Of a stretch of DNA of 64,000 nt, positions 17,955-29,300 are shown one piece after another. The position numbers and the translations under genes are program-made. The number at the start of each line of letters is the position of its first letter. Position 1 is the first letter of the stretch. The DNA is from Alphaproteobacteria bacterium. GTDB lineage: Bacteria; Pseudomonadota; Alphaproteobacteria; SMXP01. The notes under the pieces were generated by a model that did no database searches, had not been told where the DNA came from, and worked only from the letters and a program-made list of their open reading frames with translations. The stretch lies in contig JANQLI010000129.1 of the NCBI GenBank assembly GCA_028280675.1, positions 1-64,000 of the forward strand, in the 5' to 3' direction.

Positions 17955-18512
17955 ATGTTTAATTTTTTTCAAGGGGTTAGCCTCAGAACCCCAAAAATTG
18001 CCGTGGTGATGGCGGCGGGTCTCGGTCTGTTCCTGAGCGCTTGCGCGCAAGATCTCGGCAATAATACCTATTCCCGCTCTGCCGTTGGCACCGTTAATCA
18101 AATCGCCTACGGCACAGTGGTCAGTACGCGCAATGTCACGATTGATGGCACCAAAACCCATATCGGCACAGGGGCCGGCGCGGTGATTGGCGGCGTGGCG
18201 GGCTCCAATATTGGCGGCAGCCGGGATGAAAATATCGTTGGGGCGGTGGCCGGTGCCGTTCTTGGCGGGATAGCAGGGAACGCTCTTGAACGCGGCGTAA
18301 CACGCCAATCCGGTATTGAATATACGGTCCGCGGTGAAAGCGGAGAGATGTTCACAATCGTGCAAACAGCAAAGTCCGGTTTGATCTATCCCGGCACGCC
18401 CGTACAGATCATTTATGGCGCAGATCGGATACGCCTGGTGCCGCAAGGGTATAACCAGGCTTATCAGGACGGCTATGCCCCTTATGCCGATGATCCCCGT
18501 TTGATTCGCTAA
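17955..18512 (+). CDS. Glycine-zipper outer-membrane lipoprotein (SlyB/Pcp-like)
   Basis: The 185-aa protein has a signal sequence with a lipobox (FLSACAQ). A glycine-zipper segment follows (GTGAGAVIGGVAGSNIGG, then GAVAGAVLGGIAGNALE), characteristic of SlyB / 17-kDa surface antigen lipoproteins that insert in the envelope. The C-terminal half resembles the conserved SlyB end (YTVRGESGEMFTIVQ). AAGGAG precedes the ATG. It stands between rsmB and rpe. Confidence 0.85.
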   Translation: MFNFFQGVSLRTPKIAVVMAAGLGLFLSACAQDLGNNTYSRSAVGTVNQIAYGTVVSTRNVTIDGTKTHIGTGAGAVIGGVAGSNIGGSRDENIVGAVAGAVLGGIAGNALERGVTRQSGIEYTVRGESGEMFTIVQTAKSGLIYPGTPVQIIYGADRIRLVPQGYNQAYQDGYAPYADDPRLIR

Positions 18513-18626
18513 ACCAAACCGTGTTGTGCAGAGACATGTAAGGCTTGCGATGCATTTTGAGAGCGCAGAATGAATCTGTCCTGAGCAAGCCTTGCACGGG
18601 GATTCACATGGTGTTACCCCTTGTCC

Positions 18627-19292
18627 ATGCCGCAACCGATTCGTATAGCCCCTTCAATTCTTGCCGCTGACTTTGCAAAACTCGGCGAAGAAGTGCGTGC
18701 TGTCACCGAAGCTGGTGCGGATTACATCCACATTGACGTGATGGATGGCCATTTCGTGCCGAACCTCACGATTGGACCGGATGTGGTGAAAGCGTTGCGT
18801 CCACATAGCAAAGCTGTGTTTGACGTCCATCTCATGATTTCGCCAGTTGATCCGTATATTGATGAATTTGTCGCTGCGGGAGCGAATATTATTTCTTTCC
18901 ACCCCGAAGCGGGGGCACATGCCCATCGCACGGTGCAGATGATCAAAGAGGCAGGTATTAAGGCAGGGATCGCATTGAACCCTGCAACCCCAATCGAGGC
19001 GATTGACTATTTAATTGACGATCTCGACCTGATCTTGGTGATGAGCGTCAATCCAGGCTTTGGCGGACAAAGCTTTATCGAATCCCAACTTGCAAAAATT
19101 GCTGCCCTCCGCCAGCGTATTAACGACTCAGGGCGCGACATCGACTTAGAGGTAGACGGTGGGATTAATTTTGACACCGCTCCAAAAGCCATCGCCGCTG
19201 GAGCCGATGTACTTGTCGCCGGAACAGCCACATTTAAAGGCGGACCAAGCGCTTACGCGGACAATATCGCAAGGATACGAGGCGGAACGTGA
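18627..19292 (+). CDS. rpe: Ribulose-phosphate 3-epimerase
   Basis: Rpe interconverts ribulose 5-phosphate and xylulose 5-phosphate in the pentose phosphate pathway. The 221-aa TIM barrel shows [18 protein letters not shown], the metal and catalytic block [29 protein letters not shown] and LEVDGGIN. The ATG at 18627 fits the family start; an in-frame TTG lies two codons earlier. The stop overlaps the GTG start of the heparinase gene (GTGA), indicating coupled translation. Confidence 0.95.
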   Translation: MPQPIRIAPSILAADFAKLGEEVRAVTEAGADYIHIDVMDGHFVPNLTIGPDVVKALRPHSKAVFDVHLMISPVDPYIDEFVAAGANIISFHPEAGAHAHRTVQMIKEAGIKAGIALNPATPIEAIDYLIDDLDLILVMSVNPGFGGQSFIESQLAKIAALRQRINDSGRDIDLEVDGGINFDTAPKAIAAGADVLVAGTATFKGGPSAYADNIARIRGGT

Positions 19293-21073
19293 CAGATGCG
19301 ACATTGAAGGGTGCCAGGCATGGGCCATCGCGCGGGGAACTCCTCAGTGATATGGCCCACGAGGCCCTGGCGCGCTCTGCGACATTTCTGCGTGATATAT
19401 CCTTTCGCTCGTGGCCCTATCGGCTCAGTCTCGCAGGGCCGATGCCGGATCGCTTCCAGTATTATCCCAAAGATGTTGACCGCGGATCGCTGCCAATCGC
19501 GCAAAGTCTGCTGCAAGGACGCTATGCGTCCCCCGACGGGATGGTGCAAGCCAATCAGAGCACAGCCCCTTGGTCTCTTGTGCCTCCATCTGACGCCTGG
19601 GCCGAAACGTTACACGGTTTTTCCTGGCTCAAACATTTTGACGGTCATCGCACACCTGCTATGCGCGACCACGTGCATTGGCTCATTACCACATGGATGG
19701 AAGACTGCGACCGCTGGAACTCTATCGCCTGGCGTCCTCATGTCATTGGCCGGCGGCTCATTTCATGGTTTAGCCATGCGAAGCTAATCGCCAATGAAAG
19801 CGATCTGATCTGGCGCAGTGAATTGCTGTGCTCAATTGCTAGACAAGCTCGGCATCTCTCCCGCACAGCGAAATGGGCGCAGGAAGGGGATGCCAAACTG
19901 ACAGCCGCCGTCGGCCTTGCTTTTTCAGGACTATGTTTACCGGACGGCGAACACCGCCTTGAGCAAGGGATGAATATCCTTCTCGCCGAGTTGGATAAAC
20001 AGATCTTGCCCGATGGCGGGCATGTGAGCCGGAACCCTTCTGTACAATTGTCAACCTTAGCCGATTTGTGCATGTTAAAAGACTCGCTCTTAGCGGCGAA
20101 CTTCCCCGTCCCGCAAGACCTCGATGACATCATCAGCCGCATGGGGCCGATGCTGCGTTTCTTCCGCCATACTGACGGCAAGCTTGCTCTCTTTAACGGC
20201 TCTGCCGAGAATCAAACCACCACAATTGACGCCTTGCTCGCACGCAAAGATACACGCGGCAAACCCTACGGCTATGCGCCCCATTCCGGTTATCAACGTA
20301 TACAGGCAGGACGCACCTATCTCATCGCGGACACGGCCTCCCCGCCTCAACGCGGTTTTAGTCAAAACGCCCATGCTGGCTGTTTGTCGTTTGAAATGAG
20401 CATCGGCCGCCATCGTTTGATCGTGAATTGCGGCTCAACAGAAACACGCGGCGGAGATTGGCAAAATGCCAGCCGCGCGACAGCAGCGCATTCCACTGTA
20501 ACGTTGGCGGACAAATCCTCTGCACGTTTTCTCAAACGCACTCTGACGGCCAAGCTTCTTGGGCCACGCGTCACACAAGGCCCGAACATGGTGGTGAGTG
20601 AACGTGATGAAAACGCGCAGGGTCTGTGGCTCACAACATCACATGATGGCTATGTGGATCGTTTCGGTCTCATACATGAACGCCGCCTCTACCTCAGCCG
20701 CGATGGAGAAGATTTGCGCGGTGAAGATTGCATCAAAGCGCCTGAAAACGACGCCACGCTATCTTGGTTAACACCCCATAGAGGGAAAACATCGACAGCA
20801 GTGCCTTTCTCTGTGCGGTTTCATTTGCATCCTGATGTGCGGGTTTCGCAATCCCGTGACGATGGTTCGGTGATCATGATGTTACCCAATGGCGATGGCT
20901 GGACATTCCGCACCAATTGGCCGTCACCAACTCTTGAGGAGAGCATCTATCTCGGATCTGGCGACGCGCTGAAGCGCACCACTCAAATCGTGATCAATGG
21001 GGTGGCGGATAAAGATGCGCAAACCAGCATCAAATGGGCGATACAGCGCATGAGCACCCTTCCTAAAATCTGA
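19289..21073 (+). CDS. Heparinase II/III family protein
   Basis: The 594-aa protein matches the alphaproteobacterial heparinase II/III-like family found next to rsmB and purH. The N-terminal half is alpha-helical (toroid-like, about residues 40-310). The C-terminal beta part contains [18 protein letters not shown], followed by [19 protein letters not shown], the conserved heparinase block. Members are polysaccharide lyases or related envelope enzymes; no signal peptide is evident, so its location is unclear. It starts with GTG overlapping the rpe stop. Confidence 0.85.
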   Translation: MTDATLKGARHGPSRGELLSDMAHEALARSATFLRDISFRSWPYRLSLAGPMPDRFQYYPKDVDRGSLPIAQSLLQGRYASPDGMVQANQSTAPWSLVPPSDAWAETLHGFSWLKHFDGHRTPAMRDHVHWLITTWMEDCDRWNSIAWRPHVIGRRLISWFSHAKLIANESDLIWRSELLCSIARQARHLSRTAKWAQEGDAKLTAAVGLAFSGLCLPDGEHRLEQGMNILLAELDKQILPDGGHVSRNPSVQLSTLADLCMLKDSLLAANFPVPQDLDDIISRMGPMLRFFRHTDGKLALFNGSAENQTTTIDALLARKDTRGKPYGYAPHSGYQRIQAGRTYLIADTASPPQRGFSQNAHAGCLSFEMSIGRHRLIVNCGSTETRGGDWQNASRATAAHSTVTLADKSSARFLKRTLTAKLLGPRVTQGPNMVVSERDENAQGLWLTTSHDGYVDRFGLIHERRLYLSRDGEDLRGEDCIKAPENDATLSWLTPHRGKTSTAVPFSVRFHLHPDVRVSQSRDDGSVIMMLPNGDGWTFRTNWPSPTLEESIYLGSGDALKRTTQIVINGVADKDAQTSIKWAIQRMSTLPKI

Positions 21074-21216
21074 TAATTGTTGCGAAAATTAGCTTCAAGT
21101 CCAAAATGCGCTGCCCGGAATGACTCCCTCTCCCGCAAAAACATGCTATGACTATCGCTTACGGGGGTAGAGTCCCCTGCCATGTACGGCGTTAGGAATT
21201 AAAGGCAGCCATACCG

Positions 21217-23205
21217 ATGACCAAAGCACAAACGCAGCAGCCGCTGATGACCGGACGTATGGCCATCACACTGGCCCATGATGTGATCATGGCGATGATT
21301 GTGATGCAAGGCGTTATATGGCTGCGCTATAGCTTCACTAATTTCGAGCATGGTCCTCTCTACCTCTGGCAAGCAAGCTTGCTGTATGGGGCTGTGAGTA
21401 TGAGCATTTTTCTGGCCGTTGGCTTGCCACGCGGCATATGGCGTTACACATCCTTCAATGAATTGATTCAGATTCTGAAAGCAGTGACGTTTGCGACAAT
21501 TCTTTTCGTCCCTATTCTGTTTTTGTTTACGCGTCTCGAAGACTTTCCGCGTCTTGTTCCGATCCTGCAATGGCCCTTACTTGTCGGTGCCCTCTGCTTG
21601 CCGCGTATCGCGTATCGCTTGCTTACATCTGGCGATGTAGCGGCGGCGTTCCAATCATATAGCGAAAATCAAATACCGATTTTGTTGTTAGGACCGTCAG
21701 ACAAAGTTGAACCGTTTATTCGTGAAGCACAGCGCTTAGGCACGGACCGTTTCCCTTATCGTATCGTCGGTCTCATTGATCCCGACCCACAACAAACAGG
21801 CCATAATGTGCGCGGCAAACGGATTCTCGGCGATCTAACCGCCATACCGGACGTTGTCCGTAAACTGATAGACGCGGGCCGGGCCCCGCAAAAACTTGTT
21901 ATGGCTGACCCAGATATGAAGGGCGATACAGTTGGGCAATTGCTTGAAACGTGTGAGGATCTGGGCATTGGCCTCGCGCGCGCACCGAAACTGACCGACA
22001 TCCAAGTGAGTGATGGCAACAAGCCCGTGAATATCCGCCCGGTTGATTTGCGTGATCTTTTAGGACGCCCGCAAAAAGCGCTCGACCGCGAAGCAATGCG
22101 GCGGATGATTGCCGGAAAACGCGTTCTCATTACCGGCGCCGGTGGGACCATTGGGTCAGAACTCACACGTCAGGTTGCAGCTCTTCAGCCCTCCCACATT
22201 GCGGTTTTAGATAACAGTGAGTTTAACCTCTACCAAATTGATCTTGAGCTTAAAGAGAGTTTTCCCGACCTGCCACGCCGTCAGATATTGGCCGATGTGC
22301 GGGATCCAAAGCAAATCGCAAACGTCTTTGCCAATGAACGCCCCGAAATCGTGTTTCATGCGGCGGCCTTAAAACATGTCCCTATTGTTGAAGATAATCC
22401 AGCCGAGGGCATGCTGACCAATGTTGGCGGAACGCGGCATGTGATTGATGCCTGTCTCGCGCACAAGATCAACACCATGGTCATGATCTCAACAGATAAG
22501 GCCGTTAATCCATCGAACATGATGGGCGCGAGCAAACGTATCGCGGAGCTGTATTGCCAAGCCCAAGATGTGGCGCAAAACCACACCCAATTCGTCACCG
22601 TGCGATTTGGCAATGTGCTCGGCTCGACCGGCTCTGTCGTGCCCCTCTTTCAAAAGCAACTCGCACGGGGCGGTCCTTTGACAGTGACGCACAAAGAGAT
22701 GACCCGTTATTTCATGACAACCGCCGAAGCGGTAGAGCTGGTTCTGCAATCGGCCACACTGCATCTTCATGACGCCCGCGATCATGGCACTGATGGCCGG
22801 ATTTTTGTGCTCGATATGGGCAAGCCTGTGAAAATCAGTGCGCTGGCCGAGCGGATTATCCAGCTCGCAGGGCTGCGACCGTATGAGGATATTGATATTA
22901 TCTTTACCGGGATGCGCGCAGGCGAGAAATTGCATGAGAGTCTGTTTCACGAACTTGAGAAACTGGTCCCCACCGAATCGGACGGTATCTTTCTCGCCGC
23001 ACCGCGCATTATCGATGTGGATCAATTGATTCCAGCGCTGGAACGCCTACTGGATGCCGCTGAGGAGCGTGACCTTACCAAACTTTTTCGCGTCATGCGC
23101 ACGCTCGTGCCTGAATATGAAGGCGATAGCGCACCTGCACAGACCGTAGAAGGCAGCACCACATCCCCAGAGAAAGCGGCTCCCGTGCAAAGCTTGCGCG
23201 ACTGA
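21217..23205 (+). CDS. Membrane nucleotide-sugar 4,6-dehydratase, CapD/WbpM/FlaA1 type
   Basis: The 662-aa protein has about four N-terminal membrane segments (to residue ~125), a middle CoA-binding-like Rossmann domain, and a C-terminal extended-SDR domain with the NAD motif VLITGAGGTIGSELTRQ. The active-site region STDKAVNPSNMMGASKR has Met in place of the usual catalytic Tyr, as in the WbpM/CapD group. It probably dehydrates a UDP-HexNAc at C4/C6 for surface polysaccharide. It sits between the heparinase gene and purH, far from the main glycan locus at 39.6-64 kb, which it could serve. Confidence 0.9.
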   Translation: MTKAQTQQPLMTGRMAITLAHDVIMAMIVMQGVIWLRYSFTNFEHGPLYLWQASLLYGAVSMSIFLAVGLPRGIWRYTSFNELIQILKAVTFATILFVPILFLFTRLEDFPRLVPILQWPLLVGALCLPRIAYRLLTSGDVAAAFQSYSENQIPILLLGPSDKVEPFIREAQRLGTDRFPYRIVGLIDPDPQQTGHNVRGKRILGDLTAIPDVVRKLIDAGRAPQKLVMADPDMKGDTVGQLLETCEDLGIGLARAPKLTDIQVSDGNKPVNIRPVDLRDLLGRPQKALDREAMRRMIAGKRVLITGAGGTIGSELTRQVAALQPSHIAVLDNSEFNLYQIDLELKESFPDLPRRQILADVRDPKQIANVFANERPEIVFHAAALKHVPIVEDNPAEGMLTNVGGTRHVIDACLAHKINTMVMISTDKAVNPSNMMGASKRIAELYCQAQDVAQNHTQFVTVRFGNVLGSTGSVVPLFQKQLARGGPLTVTHKEMTRYFMTTAEAVELVLQSATLHLHDARDHGTDGRIFVLDMGKPVKISALAERIIQLAGLRPYEDIDIIFTGMRAGEKLHESLFHELEKLVPTESDGIFLAAPRIIDVDQLIPALERLLDAAEERDLTKLFRVMRTLVPEYEGDSAPAQTVEGSTTSPEKAAPVQSLRD

Positions 23206-23303
23206 CACACACGGCTTTTACTGCATGGCCTCTATGCATCCTTGGGCCTTTTCCACATAGGAAATCCATGTTAGGTCGAGGACATATTCACTAACCATCC
23301 TCA

Positions 23304-24917
23304 ATGGGTTCTTCTATGTCTGACGTTGCCTCCTCTCCGATTCTCCGTGCTCTCATTTCCGTTTCCGATAAAGAGGAGCTTGTGGATTTTGCTCAAAGCC
23401 TGACGGATCACGGCGTCGAGATTATCTCCACAGGTGGGTCGGCCCGTACATTACGTGAGGCAGGCGTCACCGTGACAGAGATTGATGATGTCACCGGATT
23501 TCCTGAAATTATGGACGGCCGCGTCAAAACCTTGCACCCGAAAGTGCACGGCGGTCTCCTCAGTGTACGCGACAATGCAAACCACATTGCCGCGATGGAA
23601 GAGCACGGTATTGAGGGCATTGATCTCTTGGTCGTGAATCTCTACCCGTTTGAAAGCACCGTTGAAGCAGGCGCGGATTATGCGACGTGCATTGAAAATA
23701 TTGACATTGGGGGACCAGCACTCATTCGCGCAGCATCGAAAAACCATGCCTTCGTCACTGTGGTCACCGCCAAAGAAGATTACCCACGTGTGCTGGAAGA
23801 GATGAACGCCAATCAAGGCGCGACAACACTTACCCTTCGCAAAGAACTCGCCGCAAAAGCCTATGCCCGCACCGCCGCTTACGATGCGGCAATCTCAACT
23901 TGGTTTGCCGAACACATCGGCGATAAAGCGCCAGCACGCCGCGTGCTTGCAGGGGAGCTCAAGCAGACACTGCGCTATGGTGAGAATCCCCATCAGGAGG
24001 CGGCGTTCTATGTCACCCGCGACACCCGCCGAGGCGTTGCTACAGCCGTACAAGTTCAAGGGAAAGAGCTGAGTTATAACAATATCAATGACACGGATGC
24101 GGCCTTTGAATTGGTGAGTGAATTTGATCCAAAAGACGGCCCAGCGGTAGCGATTATTAAACACGCCAATCCGTGCGGTGTGGCGCGCGGCGCATCGCTG
24201 ATTGATGCGTATCAAAAAGCTTTTGCGTGCGATACGGTTAGCGCCTTTGGCGGCATTATTGCACTCAATAGTCTCCTTGATGGCCCGACAGCGGAAGAAA
24301 TCTCCAAAATCTTTACCGAGGTGATTATCGCACCTGATGCCGACGATACGGCAAAAGAAATATTGGCGAAAAAGAAAAACCTGCGCCTTCTTCTCACTGG
24401 CGGTTTATCCGATCCTATTGCATCTGGTTTGACCTATCGCACCGTCAGCGGAGGCTTTTTGGTGCAAAATCGCGACGCCGGTCAGGTTGGCGGACCCGGT
24501 ACGAAACTGGAAGTCGTCACCAAGCGTGCGCCAAGTGATCAAGAAATGGCCGATATGCGTTTTGCCTTCACTGTTGCTAAGCATGTGAAATCAAATGCGA
24601 TCATCTACGTCAAAGATGGCGCGACAGTCGGCATTGGCGCTGGACAAATGAGCCGTCTCGATTCATCGCGCATCGCCGCACGCAAATCGCAAGACATGGC
24701 GGATGAAGCGGGTGCTTCAGAGCCCGGCACGATTGGATCTGTGGTGGCGTCGGATGCCTTTTTCCCCTTCGCCGATGGCTTACTGGCTGCGGCTGAAGCG
24801 GGCGCGACAGCAGTGATCCAACCAGGCGGATCCATCCGTGACGATGACGTAATCGCCGCTGCTGATGACGCTGGTCTTGCCATGGTCTTCACCGGTATGC
24901 GCCATTTCCGACATTAA
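23304..24917 (+). CDS. purH: Bifunctional AICAR formyltransferase/IMP cyclohydrolase
   Basis: PurH does the last two steps of de novo IMP synthesis. The N-terminal cyclohydrolase (MGS-like) domain shows [16 protein letters not shown] and [19 protein letters not shown]. The formyltransferase domain has [19 protein letters not shown] and, near the end, [18 protein letters not shown]. Length (537 aa) is normal. The start may be 23304 or four codons later at 23316; neither has a strong ribosome-binding site. Its stop codon overlaps that of the convergent MFS gene. Confidence 0.96.
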   Translation: MGSSMSDVASSPILRALISVSDKEELVDFAQSLTDHGVEIISTGGSARTLREAGVTVTEIDDVTGFPEIMDGRVKTLHPKVHGGLLSVRDNANHIAAMEEHGIEGIDLLVVNLYPFESTVEAGADYATCIENIDIGGPALIRAASKNHAFVTVVTAKEDYPRVLEEMNANQGATTLTLRKELAAKAYARTAAYDAAISTWFAEHIGDKAPARRVLAGELKQTLRYGENPHQEAAFYVTRDTRRGVATAVQVQGKELSYNNINDTDAAFELVSEFDPKDGPAVAIIKHANPCGVARGASLIDAYQKAFACDTVSAFGGIIALNSLLDGPTAEEISKIFTEVIIAPDADDTAKEILAKKKNLRLLLTGGLSDPIASGLTYRTVSGGFLVQNRDAGQVGGPGTKLEVVTKRAPSDQEMADMRFAFTVAKHVKSNAIIYVKDGATVGIGAGQMSRLDSSRIAARKSQDMADEAGASEPGTIGSVVASDAFFPFADGLLAAAEAGATAVIQPGGSIRDDDVIAAADDAGLAMVFTGMRHFRH

Positions 24918-26329
24918 ACTTTCATCGCGCGCTCTTCTTTGACAGGCAGCAAGAGCAGCGCGCCGATCAGTAAAAAGACGATGATCACATAAAGGCTGGC
25001 GCGTTGTTCCCCGCTGGCACGAGTCGCCACAGCAATCAGCATCGGTGCGAGAAACGTGGTCGCTTTGCCCGATAAGGCATATAAACCAAAAAATTCCGTG
25101 ACCAATTCTTTAGGCGCAAGGCGCGCCATCATCGAACGGCTGGCTGCTTGCGCCGGCCCGGAGAAAAAACCGATCATTGCGCCGCACACCATATAAGCAA
25201 GCTCAGAAACAGAGCTGAAAACCGCATCATCCTGACCCCGCGGCGCGACATCCCATACCCAGAGCACACTTGACGGTGTAATGGAAATCGCAAAAACCAT
25301 CGCCAACACCAACCCGAAGATGGACAGATTCAATGTGCGCTTTGTCCCCCAATGATCGTCCCAAACGCCGCCAAGAAACGCGCCAATAGACGCAAAGATG
25401 GCAAGCACAATGCCGAAAATCCCAAGCTCTGTGATGGACCAGTTAAACAGCGCCACTGCAAACACCCCGCCAAAGGCAAAAATTGCAGCAAGGCCATCAT
25501 TGTAAATCATCCGTGCAAAGAGAAAAAGCGCAACATTTTTATAAGACCCTAAACGCTTGAGAGTCTCAAGAAGAGATCGCAAGCCCCGGCGCATGCCATC
25601 GCGCCAATGTATGCCGCTGGAAGGCTGATCCGGTGTGAAAACAAAAAGCGGAATGACAAAGAGTACATACCATGCCGCCGAAAATGGGCCCGTAAAACGT
25701 TCAGGTTCAAACGCCTCCCGTGAGAGACCCAACAATGGTTCCTTGGGAATAAACCCCACATCCATCGTGCCGGGCAGTGAGAAACCAATCAAGATGATAA
25801 AGAGGGCGACCAAACCACCGACATATCCAAGGCCCCAGCCATAGCCACTCAGGCGGCCGAGTTCAGAGGGCACGGCCAAACTGGGCAGCATGGCGTTGTT
25901 AAACACGATGGCGATTTCCATTGTGACACCCGAGAGAATGATCAACGCGGCAATACCCCACACACCATGCGGTGCACCGGGAATGGCGTACCACAACGCG
26001 GCGCAAGACAGCACATAGATTACCGATAGAGAAAACACCCAAGGTTTGCGCGGGCCCGTGGCATCGGCAATCGCGCCCATTACAGGGCTGGCAATGGCGA
26101 TAATCAGACCCGAAATACCCAGAGTGAAACCGAGAACTTCTTGCCCGCGCAAGCTGTCGCCCACAAAGCCAGATGTGAAATAGGGAAAGAAGATAAACGT
26201 TGTAATGAGGGTGAAATAAGGCTGGTTTGCCCAATCAAACATCGCCCAACTGCCCTGACCCAAGCGCGAGGCGGGCTTGCCGCCTAAAGCTGTCAGGCTT
26301 TCGGCAGTGTCTTCTGATCTTTCACCCAT
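24914..26329 (-). CDS. MFS transporter, UMF1/Atg22-like family
   Basis: The 471-aa protein has about 12 hydrophobic segments and the UMF1/Atg22-type opening [20 protein letters not shown], with DATGPRKPW and [20 protein letters not shown] later. Atg22 relatives in yeast export amino acids from the vacuole; the bacterial substrate is unknown. I start at the ATG at 26329; an in-frame TTG at 26359 would add ten residues. It converges on purH with overlapping stop codons and lies 36 bases downstream of the NAD-GDH gene on the same strand, so the two may form an operon. Confidence 0.85.
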   Translation of the reverse strand: MGERSEDTAESLTALGGKPASRLGQGSWAMFDWANQPYFTLITTFIFFPYFTSGFVGDSLRGQEVLGFTLGISGLIIAIASPVMGAIADATGPRKPWVFSLSVIYVLSCAALWYAIPGAPHGVWGIAALIILSGVTMEIAIVFNNAMLPSLAVPSELGRLSGYGWGLGYVGGLVALFIILIGFSLPGTMDVGFIPKEPLLGLSREAFEPERFTGPFSAAWYVLFVIPLFVFTPDQPSSGIHWRDGMRRGLRSLLETLKRLGSYKNVALFLFARMIYNDGLAAIFAFGGVFAVALFNWSITELGIFGIVLAIFASIGAFLGGVWDDHWGTKRTLNLSIFGLVLAMVFAISITPSSVLWVWDVAPRGQDDAVFSSVSELAYMVCGAMIGFFSGPAQAASRSMMARLAPKELVTEFFGLYALSGKATTFLAPMLIAVATRASGEQRASLYVIIVFLLIGALLLLPVKEERAMKV

Positions 26330-26365
26330 AGAGATGCCCGCATTTGATGATGTCCTCAATGAGGA

Positions 26366-29300
26366 TCATACAGACAAACGCGCTCCGGCCATAGTGGCTA
26401 ATTCACGGACTTGGCTCGCTGCTAATGACAATTTTGCGACAGACAACGCGCCACCGGATTCCATTTCCGCAATCATGACCTTGGTGCGTTCAGCCGCGGC
26501 TTGATGGCGGCCTAGCCAGGCTTGCAAAATCGTCTCAGCATTGTCATCGGCAGTCATATCAGCAAGAACAATCTGCAATAATTGACGTTGCTGTTGGTTG
26601 AGGTCATCTATCGTTCGCCGCACTGCCAGCCGTTCCCAATGTTCGCTGAGGTGCAACTGGGTTGCTTGTTCCCGTAATCCATCAATGCCAAGGTAATCAC
26701 CGATGCGGAAGTAAAGGGCGCTCGCAAGCGCCATATCAACATCCATGCTTTTGAGCACATCAATAATATCACACGCAGCGCTCATGGGTTCGAGCATGCT
26801 GATAGCACGCGCAAGATCCTCGGGGACTCCTGCATGCAAGTATGTGTCTTGCACCGTATTCATATGGAGCAGCATCTGCGGCGCCAAGCAATCCGGCATT
26901 GTGGAGGCAACATCATTGATACCGGTTTGATAGGCTTGAATGGTTTCTTCAAGCGGCAGGGCCACACCATCGCCATCAGCAACGCGATACCGTAAAAACC
27001 ATAATGTGCGCTGCATTAAGAATTGGCGTATGGCGCCATAAAGGGAAAGCTGCACATCAGACTCGATGCGGTTATCCAGTTGGTGCACCTCCTGCCACAA
27101 ATCCGACAGGCCGAAACTTTCCTTCGCTGCAATAAAAGTACGGGCCACCAAAGCCGCATCCGCACCACTGTTTTCGACAAGACGGTGAACAAAACTCATC
27201 CCGCCCATATTGATGATGTCTCCACCAAGAACCGTCGCAATAATTTCACGCCGTAATTGATGCTGTTCTGCAGTCTCACGGTAATGCGCGACCAAGCGCT
27301 GTGGTAAGTAGTCGAATAACGCCTGGGTGAGATAAGGTTCATCCGGAACGTCTGACTCTATCAACGCATCGAAAAGGGCGATCTTCGCATAGGCCATTAC
27401 CACAGCCAGTTCCGGGCGTGTCAGCCCCCGATTCTCAAGCGATAAGTCGTTGATTTGATCATCGCTCGGCAACCCCTCTACATCGCGATCAAGGCGTCCT
27501 TTACTTTCGAGAGCATGCATAAAGCGTTGATGGGCATCGAGACGCGCCGGCGCTGTGTGCTCTGAAAGACTGAGGGCAAGGGTTTGGGCATAATTATTGG
27601 CCAGCACCAAATCCGCCACTTCGTCTGTCATATCCGACAACAACACGTTACGTTCATCCGTGCTCAGATGACCTTCACTCAGAACGCGATCTACAAGGAT
27701 CTTGATATTGACTTCGTGGTCCGAACAATCAACCCCTGCGGCATTGTCTACCGCATCCGTATTGATGCGCCCGCCTTTTTGCGCAAAGGCAATACGGCCC
27801 GCCTGTGTCACACCAAGATTTGCCCCTTCACCGATAACCTTGACGTTGACCTCATCGGCATTAATCCGCAGCGAATCATTTGCTTTATCACCGGCTTCAG
27901 AATGGCGTTGTGACGCGGCTTTGATGTATGTGCCGATCCCGCCAAACCACAAAAGATCTGCCGGCGCACGCAAAATAGCTTGCATCACGTCATCAGGCGT
28001 GAGTTTGTCGCCCGTGATGTTCAGCACCTCTTTGGCCTCTGGGGAGAGATCAATGGCTTTAAGAGAGCGGCTATAAACGCCACCGCCGTCTGATATTAAG
28101 TTTTGATCATAACTTTCCCAACTGGAACGCGGGAGCGAGAACAAGCGTTTTCGCTCTGCAAAACTCACAGCCGCATCCGGGTTGGGATCAATAAAAATAT
28201 CGCGATGATCGAAGGCCGCGATTAAACGGGTTTGCTCTGATAACAGCATGCCATTGCCAAACACATCGCCGGACATATCGCCCACACCAACCGCCGTGAA
28301 AGGCTGTGTTTGAATATCCGTTCCCATTTCACGGAAGTGGCGTTTCACCGCCTCCCAGGCGCCACGGGCGGTGATCCCCATCCCTTTATGGTCATACCCT
28401 TGCGACCCGCCAGAGGCAAAGGCATCCCCGAGCCAGAATCCATAGGCGTGTGAAATGTCATTGGCAATATCAGAGAATGTTGCCGTGCCTTTATCCGCCG
28501 CGACAACCAAATACGGATCATTGCCATCATGCACAACAACACCGTCCGGTTTCACCACATCGCCATCCACAATGTTATCGGCAAGATCAAGCAAACCACT
28601 GATGAAAATGCGATAACACACAATCCCTTCCTGCTGGATGTCTTCGCGGCTGCCGCCTTCAGGTAAGTTTTGCGGCACAAAACCGCCTTTTGCGCCAACA
28701 GGCACGATTACTGCATTCTTCACTTGTTGTGCTTTTGCGAGACCTAAAATTTCCGTGCGAAAATCTTCACGCCGATCCGACCAACGCAAGCCGCCGCGCG
28801 CAACAAATCCCCAACGCAAATGAACGCCTTCGACACGCGGTGAATAAACAAAAATTTCCGTCAGTGGTTTGGGGAGGGGCAAGTCTTCTAAATCACGGCT
28901 TGAAATTTTAAACGAAATATATGATTTCGTTTCACCCGCCTGATTGACCTGATAAAAATTCGTGCGCCACAGAGCCGAAATCAAAGCGAGAAACTGCCGG
29001 ATGATGCGGTCTTCATCCAAACTCCGCACATCATCTAATGCGCTTATGATTTGCGCACGGTGATCTTCGAATTGCTGTTCCCGGTCTTGTTTCGAAAGAG
29101 CCAATGCTGGGTCAAACTTCAGTGCAAATGCGGTCACGAGCAGTTTCGTGACGATTGGATGATTGGCGAGCGTTTCTTGCATATAAGCGATTGAAAGCGT
29201 CCGCCCAGTCTGACGCCAATAATGGGCAAAGCCACGTAACAACGCCACGTATCGCCAACTGATCCCTTGCTCAACACACAAACGGTTGAACGGATCATTC

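Noticed and set aside
17424..18635. A 403-aa antisense reading frame across rsmB and the glycine-zipper lipoprotein gene
   Set aside because: It overlaps two well-supported genes on the other strand, has no recognisable motifs, and its composition is that of a codon shadow.
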